From Pisolithus tinctorius (Eukaryota; Basidiomycota; Agaricomycetes; Boletales; Pisolithaceae): DNA of 64,000 nucleotides. Under the pieces are notes generated by a model. It worked only from the letters and a program-made list of their open reading frames with translations. It was not told the origin of the DNA and did no database searches. How positions within the stretch are numbered: position 1 is the stretch's first letter; every line of letters begins with the position of its first letter. Shown in pieces: positions 10,955 through 20,069 of this stretch. Both the position numbers and the translations under genes were made by a program. Location: contig JANFAH010000008.1 in NCBI GenBank assembly GCA_024663395.1, positions 992,001-1,056,000 of the forward strand. Reading direction: 5' to 3'.

Positions 10955-11242
10955 TGTTCATATGTGGTGCCTGTGCACCTCATTTCGCAGTTTGTCTTTT
11001 ATTATGTGCTGTTCTCACTCTACAGACTTGTAGTGGACACTTAGCTGCGCTCTAAGTGTCCTTGCTTTGCTTTTGTTTACTATTTACATTTGTTTATCAT
11101 TTTTGCGCACTTACTGCTCTGTGCCCAGTGATATTTTCTTCAGTCTCTTACACTGGGCACAAGGTATGTCTCCATGTAGTATTTACTTCAATATTAGTCT
11201 CTTACACTGGGCACAAGGCCTTCAGGTTGGGTGATTTAAACA
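10955..11242 (+). mobile_element. Solo Copia family A LTR
   Basis: 288 bp, TGTTCA..TAAACA, with the perfect duplication atctg (10950-10954 and 11243-11247). Nearly identical in its first 250 bp to the copy at 8677-8964. Confidence 0.9.
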
Positions 11243-11727
11243 ATCTGACCAGTGTAGGAATGACTTCAATGACAAGCTGGGTGATGGAGAGCTCTATTCA
11301 GATTGGGAAGACCTTCATGGAAAGTGGTCAGCCTACACAAAGAAGGCCTTTTGGGCCAATGGTACAGAGGATGGCAGCAGAGAGGATGAGGCCAGTCAAA
11401 CCACAGTAAAAGCATGGAAAGGAAAAAAGCAGTCTCAATTCTCCCTGTCCACCAATGACGATGGCACACCTGTTCTTCCAAATCTCTTGGACTTACAGAC
11501 ACCAGAATTAAAGGACATCATGAGGGTGTTCATAACTGGCCATTATCATACATGCCAATTTCCATGGTTGATGAGTTACTAACATCTAACCACAGGCTTG
11601 GCTTGTGGGAAGACAAATGCCAGTGTACCTTGGGCTGCAATAGCTGACAACTGGGCATCCTACATGTCTTCCAAGTATCTTCCTCCCAATATCCCATTCA
11701 AAGAGCCCACCAGGCTGACACATCATG

Positions 11728-12015
11728 TGTTCAGATAACCACAATCTGGGGACCTTGTGCCCAGTGTAAGAGACTAATATTGAGGAAAATACAATAGGTA
11801 TCATACCTTGTGCCCAATGTAAGAGACTGAAGAAAACTTCACTGGGCACAGTGCAGTAAGTGCGCAAAAATGATAAACAAATGTACATAATAAACAAAAG
11901 CAAACCAAGGACACTCAGAGCGAAGCTAAGTGTCCATTAGAAGTCTGTAGGGTGAGAAAAGAATATAACAAGTGATAAAATGCGAATTGAGGTGCACAGG
12001 CACCGCATATGAACA
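11728..12015 (-). mobile_element. Solo Copia family A LTR
   Basis: 288 bp in minus orientation, with the perfect duplication tcatg (11723-11727 and 12016-12020). It splits coding sequence between EPTRLTH and ELIKTLEFW. Confidence 0.9.
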
Positions 12016-13293
12016 TCATGAACTAATCAAGACCTTGGAGTTCTGGAAGGAGCAACAGCAGGAGCACCCAGAAGATGTCTTCCAGTTCCAAAGGTGGAGA
12101 TCTCAGGATGGTTCTCTGGAGGAGCCAGTCTCCAAACACCAATGCCAGTCAGACAAAGCCAAAGGGAAGAGACCCTGGACAGAAGGTGAGGTCATGATCA
12201 ATTTGGATATACATAACTGATTGTGCATTAAGTAAATTCAGTTGATGGCTCCAACTACAGACATCACTCGGAGGAGGAACCAGCTCCTCCCACAAAACCT
12301 TCCACCAAACAGCAATGGATAGATGGTATGTTGGAGCTGGTCAGATTTTTTACTGGTAACCCTAACATGATCTTGGAATTGTGTGCCAAAGATCATCCCA
12401 CTGGAACATCCAATGCACAGGAGGACAACAGATGGCAGAACCAGTCCACATCAGACTGGCACAATATGACTACTGCATACCCCAAGCCAGCTGGTAAGTG
12501 GTATCTGGCAACAATGAATATTGCTGATAGAATTGTATCAGACAATCATGCCAATGATGGTGTCGATTCAACTGCAAAGAAGCCCAAGCCCAAGCCAAGA
12601 ATCAGATCCAATGGTTGGTTTCCATGCACACTTGGTTAATCCTCTCATTACAGCATTCTACAGCAGCCCAGAATGATAAGATGGTCATATCACCTAATGA
12701 TGGTAGGTATACATCCATAACACAATTACACATGCTTATCTATGTCAGGAGTTGATCCAGTGGGTAGGAATTTGAATGCCAGGCCTAGAGGCCATGTGAT
12801 GGACAGGGATGATAGACTGTTGGATCAAGTAGAAGAGGATGGTGTGGCTTGTTGCCCAGAGTGGAATTGTAGGCCCCCACAGCAGCCAGATGATAATTAT
12901 CCTACTCCAACCATGAGGAGGCAAAGGTAGAATTGAGGCTGGTACCTAATGGTTTCCTGTAGACTGGCAACAAACATATATAGTGCACAGTGCAAGAATT
13001 GCCAGTGAATTACCAGCCCCATAGCTACCATGTACCATAACCCACTGTCACAATCCAATCTGGCCAATTTATGCACTTCTCCAATTCCATTCAACATAAT
13101 GTTCATTGAAATGAGTTAAATATACAAATTAAAGCTGGTCTGGTTTAAGACAGTAGCCTACAACTGCCAGCTCTTCCTCCAGAAGATCTACTAACTGTTG
13201 CCAGAATCTGGTAAGCATGGCATGCTGCTCAACATGTGATTGCCACTCCCTGGTTGCATCCACCAGGGTATTTGCATAATACCTATGTGGTGA

Positions 13294-14202
13294 TCAGATT
13301 GGCATTGTGTGCAGCATTGATGTCTGGCTGATCCACCCCACTCCTGGCCATGATACTGGAGATCTGCCTTGACATTTGAACTGGTAGACATGTTTAGCTA
13401 TGGTTGTGTAGGAACTTCTGGACTTATACTCAGTTTGTGGAGTATCAACTCCCAGCTGTATGGTGAACTCCTGGGAGACTGTGAAAAGCTCTGAATGTGA
13501 CAATGGGATTGGAACCAGTGATGGGGATCTAGCCAGCAGTATTGATGTGGAGCTGAATGATGCAGGAGCATCTGAAAGGTCCATAGGTTGATGAGGACCA
13601 GGGAAATTGCTGCTGGGCAATGCAAATGTTGTTGGGCTGGGAACCAGGATAGGATTGTGACAGGCTGGTGATGCAGAGGGAGTCAAGGACCAAAATTGGG
13701 GCTCACACAATAGGATGAATGGTTGTGATGATTGGCCAGCTGCTTGAGTTGGGTAGATGTAAGCTGACAATCTTGTGGCAGCAGGTGACTGAAATGCCAG
13801 TTCTTGTAAAGGACTGACTGGTGGGGATTGAAATGGTGGGGGCAACCCCCAAGGTGGCTCGTGCAATGGAGTACCTGGGGCAACAGGTGGTGGTGATTTG
13901 TCCCATGCTGGCTCAAGTAACAGGGTGCTGTCAGAGAGGTGTGTTGATATGGAGTCCCAAGGAGGCTCAACCAATGGGCTGCTAGAGGAGGGAGACGGTG
14001 CAAACAACTCCCATGCTGGCTCTATCAAAGGTGATCTGGGCAAACCAGAGGACTGGAAGGAGGGTTCCAGTCTGGTTGTGTGTGTTGTTTGAGCTGGGGA
14101 CAGCTTGAAAGGTGGCTCATGTAATGGGGATGATGGCATGTCCAGCAGGTCATCTTCAGTAAGCATTTCCTCATCCTCATTGAGAGATGTGAGCCACTGC
14201 AT
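13294..14202 (-). CDS. Proline-rich hypothetical protein with SPL-x-EP-x-W repeats
   Basis: An open frame of 302 codons. About seven imperfect repeats of the form S/T-P-L-x-E-P-P/A-W/F occur (SPLHEPPF, SPLIEPAW, SPLVEPPW, LLLEPAW, TPLHEPPW, SPLQELAF, LLCEPQF), spaced by proline/serine linkers. The first 20 residues are acidic (NEDEEMLTEDDLLD). The repeats recall short linear motifs or a tandemly duplicated binding peptide rather than a globular fold. The true start is unclear: a short upstream minus-strand exon beginning MAPRNVRFSSSS at 14318 is attractive, but the splice I can draw does not keep the frame. No family is recognised. It converges on the plus-strand gene ending at 12930. Confidence 0.45.
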   Translation of the reverse strand: MQWLTSLNEDEEMLTEDDLLDMPSSPLHEPPFKLSPAQTTHTTRLEPSFQSSGLPRSPLIEPAWELFAPSPSSSSPLVEPPWDSISTHLSDSTLLLEPAWDKSPPPVAPGTPLHEPPWGLPPPFQSPPVSPLQELAFQSPAATRLSAYIYPTQAAGQSSQPFILLCEPQFWSLTPSASPACHNPILVPSPTTFALPSSNFPGPHQPMDLSDAPASFSSTSILLARSPSLVPIPLSHSELFTVSQEFTIQLGVDTPQTEYKSRSSYTTIAKHVYQFKCQGRSPVSWPGVGWISQTSMLHTMPI

Positions 14203-14394
14203 ATCATGGCATGATGGAATTACTGCACACAGTCATTAGAAGTAACAGTCCTTGGACCAGCTGACTTACAGAGTTTATCTGGACTGCTGGAACTGAATCT
14301 AACATTTCTGGGAGCCATATGAAAGTTTTGAAACATTGTAGGCACCATGGGGATTACACCGATGTTTGAGAATGATTTTGGTACCAGTGATAAG

Positions 14395-14444
14395 ACTAGA
14401 ACATGGCCAGTGCCACCAGCAGGCACCTTGTTTACCATGCCAGA
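14395..14444 (+). repeat. 50-bp dispersed repeat, partner at 51298-51347
   Basis: The 50-bp stretch starting ACTAGAACATGG and ending CCATGCCAGA recurs in the same orientation at 51298-51347 with three differences. Flanking sequences do not match. Confidence 0.5.
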
Positions 14445-14919
14445 ACACAGTCATGACTGGTGGGTTTTGCTGTGTGGAGTCAATTGTCAGGCAGATGTGT
14501 GGATGTCAAAAAAAGTGTCTCATTTTTGGGCTGGAGTGACCTTGTAAACAAGGTGATTGTATTACACAATATTTTTTCACCAGTCATCATGCAGGATGTT
14601 CAAGTGCATACATAATGTAAATGGGCACTTAGTGGAATGACTGTCAACTGCCATACATTACTCCCACCAAAATATGTTCAATGGTTAAACCAGTACATTG
14701 AATATTGTAAATCACAGCATCACCAGAGTGAGCATTTGTGTTGTGCTTATGTAAGCCTTTTGAATGGTGTATGCTAGCTGGCAAATTCACCACACTGCTC
14801 AAGCACCCACCACCTGCACACCTATGGTTAAACAGCACTATGTCTACTGCCAACACCAGCACCTTCATCCCAGCACAATCGACCAACAACATCCAGCTGG
14901 TCATCTGTTGCAATAAATG

Positions 14920-14992
14920 CGACCAGACAGGGGATTGAACCCTGGACCTCCCAAGTTTCGACCGGGTGCTCTAACCACTGAGCTATTTGGTC
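14920..14992 (-). tRNA. tRNA-like (Phe-like) in TRIM 3' LTR
   Basis: Same cloverleaf and A/B boxes as 7947-8019, on the minus strand. The anticodon stem has one change (CTTGG for CTGGG-type pairing on the 3' side). Part of the LTR, not a free gene. Confidence 0.5.
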
Positions 14993-15081
14993 AAGGTATC
15001 TAGGCTTACTTGGTGTGGTTTAACCACCAAGTGCTAGTAGGGACTAGCGTTGCTGAGTGCTGGAGTACTACACTTGCAACA

Positions 15082-15090
15082 GCCTCCCCT
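15082..15090 (-). promoter_or_regulatory. TRIM polypurine tract
   Basis: AGGGGAGGC on the minus strand, directly next to the 3' LTR start TGTTGC. Confidence 0.65.
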
Positions 15091-15352
15091 AATCCAGTGC
15101 ACAGCAACAAGGCGCAAGCGTGGGAATTCATTGCCTAAAGTAGCCATTGCCTCATCCAAGGTCTTACAGCATGTTGCCTCCTGCAAAGGTCTTACGAGGC
15201 TCAGGGGCCATTGCCTTAATTGGTAGGGCTTACACATGTTGCCTCGGTCCAGGTCTTATCAGGCACCACTAGGTCTTATCAGCGAAAACCCACCGTGGGA
15301 ATCCATTGCCTTAAGCAGAAAGGACTTATCAGGACAGTCCCACAAGTGCCCG

Positions 15353-15364
15353 GGGCTCATAACC
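15353..15364 (-). promoter_or_regulatory. TRIM primer-binding site (half tRNA-iMet type)
   Basis: GGTTATGAGCCC immediately follows the 5' LTR end on the minus strand. Its complement GGGCTCATAACC is the anticodon-arm sequence of eukaryotic initiator tRNA-Met, the primer type established for Drosophila copia. Identical motifs follow LTRs at 23056 and 52175. Confidence 0.75.
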
Positions 15365-15378
15365 TGTTGCAATAAATG

Positions 15379-15451
15379 CGACCAGACAGGGGATTTAACC
15401 CTGGACCTCCCAAGTTTCGACCGGGTGCTCTAACCACTGAGCTATTTGGTC
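15379..15451 (-). tRNA. tRNA-like (Phe-like) in TRIM 5' LTR
   Basis: Identical arrangement to 14920-14992 within the second LTR. The B box reads GGTTAAATCCC here, one base off the other copy. Confidence 0.5.
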
Positions 15452-16719
15452 AAGGTATCTAGGCTTACTTGGTGTGGTTTAACCACCAAGTGCTAGTAGG
15501 GACTAGCGTTGCTGAGTGCTGGAGTACTACACTTGCAACATCATCACCACTGAAAATGCCAAGCAGATGGTCAAGGAGGCTGCCAGGGTTACAATGCAGG
15601 AACTAAGAGGGCTTTGGGGCTGGGACAGTACACACTGGTGCAAAGTGGCTCAGCTTATGTGGGCCCAGCTGGTAAGTGAAATTGCAGCCATGATATCCAT
15701 TCCTGACATCTATGTAGGGAATGGTCTGCATGGTTGTTGAACATCTACCCCTGGCATTCGAGATCCCTCCCCACATCTTATTGCTATCAATATGCACATG
15801 GTTGACCTGGCAATAATCTTGGCAATGCAGATGTGGCCCCCTTTCAACCAGATGATGACAGCATGAGAGGCCAATGTGAAGGATCATTCATGGTATTGCC
15901 TTCATCACCAGCCTAAGTCTCACCCATATTACAAGGTCATGGAGGAGCTTACTGGGCCTTTGTCGAGGGCTGAGCACCAGGCACAGCTGGTGGATAAGGG
16001 GAAGGGGAAAGAGTTGGGTACAGATGAGGCTCAAGGGATTCAGCTTCCAGGTGAGCACTAATTCTGACAATGGCAATTGGGTAGACCACTGACATGGGAT
16101 CCAAACATACACCCACAGACACTATGGCTAAGACCACTGGAGTTGCAATGCAGAAGCCAGGAAATGAAGAGGATCAGAACAGGGAGAAGGCACGGGGCTG
16201 TAGCCAGTCAAGACGTGGCTGGCCAGCAGCCAAGCCTGTCAATGCCAGTGATCAGACCAGTAGAGGCCAGAGCTGGTCAAGGAGACCAACAAAGAAGGTG
16301 AAACCAGTTGATGAGGACATGCAGGACTGGCAAGACATCAACAACCCTCCTGAGTCTTGGGAGGTAGTGCTGGAAGCTGAGTGGTGTGTGAGATGCTGGG
16401 ACAGGAGTTGGCCCTGTATGGTGCTAGCTGGCAGGGCATGCTGGCACTGCCACTGTACAAAATACTCATGCAGCTTGTTCAAGGGGAGGGGAGACAAGTC
16501 CAAGATGCAGCAAAAAGCCTCCCAATCAAGGCCTCACCAGCAATGATCCCCAGAAGACACTGCCAGCCTTCCCACCACTTCAATGCTTGCTGTGCCAGCT
16601 CCATCGACCAGTCAACGAGCCAAACATCGAAGGGCACCAAGCTGAAATCAATCTGCCAGTCCATCCAAAGTAACAAGCCATCATTTGTCTCCTGGCCCAC
16701 AGACTGGCTGCCCCAGTAA

Positions 16720-19200
16720 GTTATTCACAGTCCTATATTTTTGGCTAATTGGTTGAACTAATATTTCTATTGAGTAGTGGAAATTATTACTCCATCATGG
16801 CTATCCCAGTGTGAGTCAAAGTGTGGAAAGCTGGTATAAACCAAACAAATCCAACACCAAAGACAAGTATGAGCGAGTGGTGGTTTACCTCCACAGAACC
16901 TGGAGGGCAGAGAAACCTGATGTGGGGGGAGGGACTTCAAGTAGAGGGTGCTCCTGGCACAAGTCATCGACGAGTTATGCAGGAGAGGATGAATGAATGC
17001 TGATTGGATGGGGGATGCTGAACAAAGTAAAGGTGTTCAGCTGAAAGGACTTTTGAAATGATGGACTTCAATAGAATGTGCTCCTGGCACAAGTTGTTGA
17101 CGAGTTACGCAGGAGTGGAAGAATGACTAAGCAAGAGGTTGCTGACTAAGTGCTGATGATACTGCTGATGATGAATGATGGCAGATAGACCTTCTGAATG
17201 AGCCTCAACTACCAAGTATATGAATGATGACAGATAGACCCCTTCATGGAGCCTCAACTGTCAACAACAAGTTATGCTGAGAAGAACTGACTGACTGCTG
17301 AGTGAATGGCTTCTGGTTCACTTGTGGGTAGCTAAGTACATGGGGGTTTATATACTATGGGGGGAGCACAGCTTGTGACAAACAAGGCACAAACACTTGG
17401 TAAGTAATGAGTAAGGACTGAGTAATCATGATGAGTAAGTGAGAAATGAAAAGTAAGCAAGCAAAGAAGATTGGTAAGTATTGGCAATGAATGAGTAAAG
17501 GACAGTCAAAATATCACAGAATGAGTCAAATGGAGTCAGAAACTGAGTAAGCACACTGATATCACATTAGGGGGTGGCAATGCAAGTCAGATCTTGGCGG
17601 AGACATCTCTAGACCCAAAGATGGCATGACAGATGGACGGTGTTTCCAGATAGGGAAGTATTAATTCCAGAATTGAAGGGCATGAGTCAGGTGTCAAAGG
17701 GGGCTAGGGTGTTGGGGGTCTGTGGGGCAATGGGAGCATAAGCAATCATGTCTCCCACCCTTCCATCCTCTCAGCGAAGTTAACAAAAGCTTCATGAACA
17801 GGGCTCTGATGGAGGAGGAGGAGAAGGGGGGATGTCTTCTGCTGGATCTTGCAGTAAGAAGGCAAGATGCACATCATACTTGTCATGAATGCAATCAGGG
17901 AGGCTGGAGAACAGTAGACTATGCTGTGGCTGTCACAATGTAGGAAGAATGATGGATGAGACTGGAATAAAGATGGTGCAGGGAGCAGGGAGGAACGATC
18001 CATATGCTTCATCAACTGGGGAGACTGAAATGACCACATAAGACCTCTCTAACCAAGTGACAGACCTGAGGTGACCAAAGAATGTCCTTCTGGAAGTCAT
18101 ACTAACAAGGAGAACATGCTGACCAAGCTGCATGGGATGAGATGGGGCTGACAATGATGGGATGAACCAGGGGGCTTCAGGACAGAAGTTGGTGGGAATG
18201 CCTGGCAGATATATGTAGCCACTGTCTCTGGCAAATGAGACAAGTGAGATGATCAACAAAGAGGCAGCCATGATTGATGGACTTAGCGAAATGAGCATCT
18301 GATGGATGGAGTGCTGTAGAAATGCATAGGGTGCAAGGATCCTCTCCAAATTTGGAAGGAAGAATCATGGGGCTGAGCACTTTAAGCAAGTGTGAGAACA
18401 GAGTTGATATCTTTGGAAATGGTGGAGATACAATGAAAACCGGAATGCTGTACATGGGTGCTAAAAACCTTTAATGCACACTTAACTCGCTTCCTCTTTT
18501 CTCTTTAGCACTGACAACTTGTTCTTGTGTGAAGGATGACTGTTAATGTCCAGCAGTCTGTCTACACATGAGGCCTTTAGTCTTCATCTGCATGGCATGG
18601 GCATTGTGCGCAACTTGTCAACAAGTTAGGCAGAGTCAGCTGTAACCATGTCCATAACACCTTTGGTGTGTGACACTGGTCATGGTCTTGTGCAAGAAGC
18701 ATTGCAACAGACCCACCCATCACTCCAGTGCTGGCTACTACAACTGGTGCTGATGATCCATGCCATTGTGACGAGTATTGGGAAGAGGTTACCATCCTCA
18801 AGTGGGAGAATGCTGACATGAGGCAGTGTGAGGAAATATAAAAGTGTGGATTGAGGATGGAGTAGTAGAATCTGAGAGGGAGTGAGTAAGTCCAAAGGGG
18901 CTCCTTTAGCCTGAGCAGTGAGAGTAGGGGGATAGGAGACTGTCTAGGGCTGTCTGGGGCAGTCTTTCTCTTGTTCTTGTCTTTGGGGGTAACTTGTCTA
19001 TTGGTAAAAACTTACAGTACAAACAAACTGTAAGTAAGTGCTGACTAAGCACATAAAAAGCGAACTATGGTACTCAAGTATAGTACCCACAACAGTAAGT
19101 AAAGAAACCATAAAACAAATAAAATAGAAATCAATACCCAACCCCATAGTAAGGAGATCTCTCTCCTTACAGCAGGAGATAGAAGTAACCTGTACTGAGC
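16720..19200. other. Non-coding region with short local duplications
   Basis: No convincing gene. Near-duplicates occur: a block with TGCTCCTGGCACAAGT and GACGAGTTA at about 16948 and 17077 (roughly 129 bp apart), and a GACAGATAGACC / GAGCCTCAACT block twice at 17190-17265. A TATA-like tatatacta stands at about 17351. A short inverted repeat (CTTACAGT..ACTGTAAG) is at 19010-19033. ORFs of 60-140 codons here have no recognisable motif. The stretch could be decayed LTR sequence. Confidence 0.4.
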
Positions 19201-19217
19201 TTGCTGCTCTCCATTGG

Positions 19218-19571
19218 GTGGTAGATGCCATCCATAATCACCTATTCCTGGCCCCAGATGTGCTTAACCATCCTCTGGTCCCATTTCACACTACTTCCAA
19301 CCCTACACTGGTACCTCACATGCCAATCATGGTGGAACTTGGCACTGCCACCAGTGTTGTAGAAGTTCAATCATCCCAAAGCAGCTCAAGACAGGAGTGC
19401 ACTGAACCCCCCCCCCTGGCTTCATTCAAGGGAGGTGCTGGCTTGGAAGTACCTCCTTCGAATGTCAAACCTGTGCATGGACCTGCTGGAGGTCTGGCAA
19501 TCTCTATTACTCTGCCACCACCAGCAGTCAGATCAGTGCCCAGACAGGAAGGTAGGATGGAGGTCGACTAA
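19218..19571 (+). CDS. Short proline-rich hypothetical ORF
   Basis: 117 codons from MVDAIHNHLF to a TAA. Rich in Pro, Ser and Val, with no recognised domain. A C9-type run at about 19408 lies inside it. It could be one exon of a decayed gene or chance; the only support is ORF length. Confidence 0.2.
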   Translation: MVDAIHNHLFLAPDVLNHPLVPFHTTSNPTLVPHMPIMVELGTATSVVEVQSSQSSSRQECTEPPPLASFKGGAGLEVPPSNVKPVHGPAGGLAISITLPPPAVRSVPRQEGRMEVD

Positions 19572-20069
19572 CATTAATGTACATGTCATTTTGCAATCCA
19601 TTCATGTTTTTTTGTCTTTGTACTTGTACTTTGTTAGCTGCAGCAATATATTCCATGTTGTCAAAATGCAATCTCCAGGAAGAAGTAGCTACCACTGCTG
19701 GTAGTTGTTACTGTATGATTCAGATACTGGAAAACCAATCTGGTATGGTGATGTCTGTACCAAGGCCATGGTGTGACAAGTGCTAAGGGCCAATGGAGTC
19801 ATGGTTCACCTAGATGATTAAATGATGACTGGCTGGCATAACTCAATTGTTTTTGCTGTATAGCATGATGGTGGCTTTCATGGTATTGTTCTGGCTTGCT
19901 GGAGGCTGTAAGGCATTGAATTCACAGTTTAAATGTACTGGGTAGTTGGCTAGTCTTCTGGTCATTACCAGAGCCACCATTGTGGTAATACATGCATCTC
20001 CAGCATGGTACTGGTACCAGTATGTACATACACTGTGGACCTGCTCCCAGGAGGTCAGGCAGGTCAGGC

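Larger units (their letters stand above)
9927..12930 (+). pseudogene. Agaricomycete hypothetical protein, multi-exon, split by three solo LTRs
   Basis: I recognise the family only as a recurrent uncharacterised Agaricomycete protein. Features seen: an acidic N-terminus from ATG 9927 (MASSNHSTNC), an in-frame TGA near 10090, an exon encoding AIKNWMYNNSQSQAQKALVK, a helical charged segment ending in KEWNKRKPPPEAQ, a later exon with LPNLLDLQTPELKDIM, and a segment EFWKEQQQEHPEDVFQFQRW preceded across the 11728 LTR by SSKYLPPNIPFKEPTRL in another frame. GT..AG introns are plausible near 10180-10240 and 12710-12750. The last open stretch ends at TAG 12928-12930. Removing the LTRs at 10556, 10955 and 11728 rejoins coding sequence. 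It lies divergently next to the KDZ gene, so it may be transposon cargo, but that is inference. Confidence 0.55.
14906..15540 (-). mobile_element. Complete TRIM element with tRNA-like LTRs
   Basis: A 635-bp element: LTR 14906-15081, internal region 15082-15364, LTR 15365-15540, flanked by the 5-bp duplication tcatc (14901-14905 and 15541-15545). The LTRs are 176 bp each and nearly identical. On the minus strand, the first internal bases after the 5' LTR are GGTTATGAGCCC (primer-binding site) and the last are AGGGGAGGC (polypurine tract). The 283-bp interior has no coding capacity but repeats of GGTCTTA-type and ATTGCCT-type words. It has every cis element of an LTR retrotransposon and no protein, so it must be mobilised in trans. 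Confidence 0.92.
14840..16546 (+). pseudogene. Hypothetical protein with C-terminal Zn2Cys6-like motif, disrupted by TRIM
   Basis: The coding start is proposed at ATG 14840 (MSTANTSTF). The frame NIQLVI / TTENAKQMVKEAARVTMQ is continuous only if the TRIM at 14906-15540 and one copy of tcatc are removed. Later exons, with GT..AG introns near 15670 and 16050, lead to an open frame 16094-16546. This contains CX2CX6CX7CX2CX6C (16385-16471; CVRC, C, C, CWHC, C), which matches the spacing of a fungal binuclear zinc cluster. The surrounding region is basic and polar. Zn2Cys6 domains normally sit at the N-terminus of transcription factors, so a C-terminal position is unusual. A similar Cys array is encoded by the antisense ORF at 59047-60256. 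Function unknown. Confidence 0.5.
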
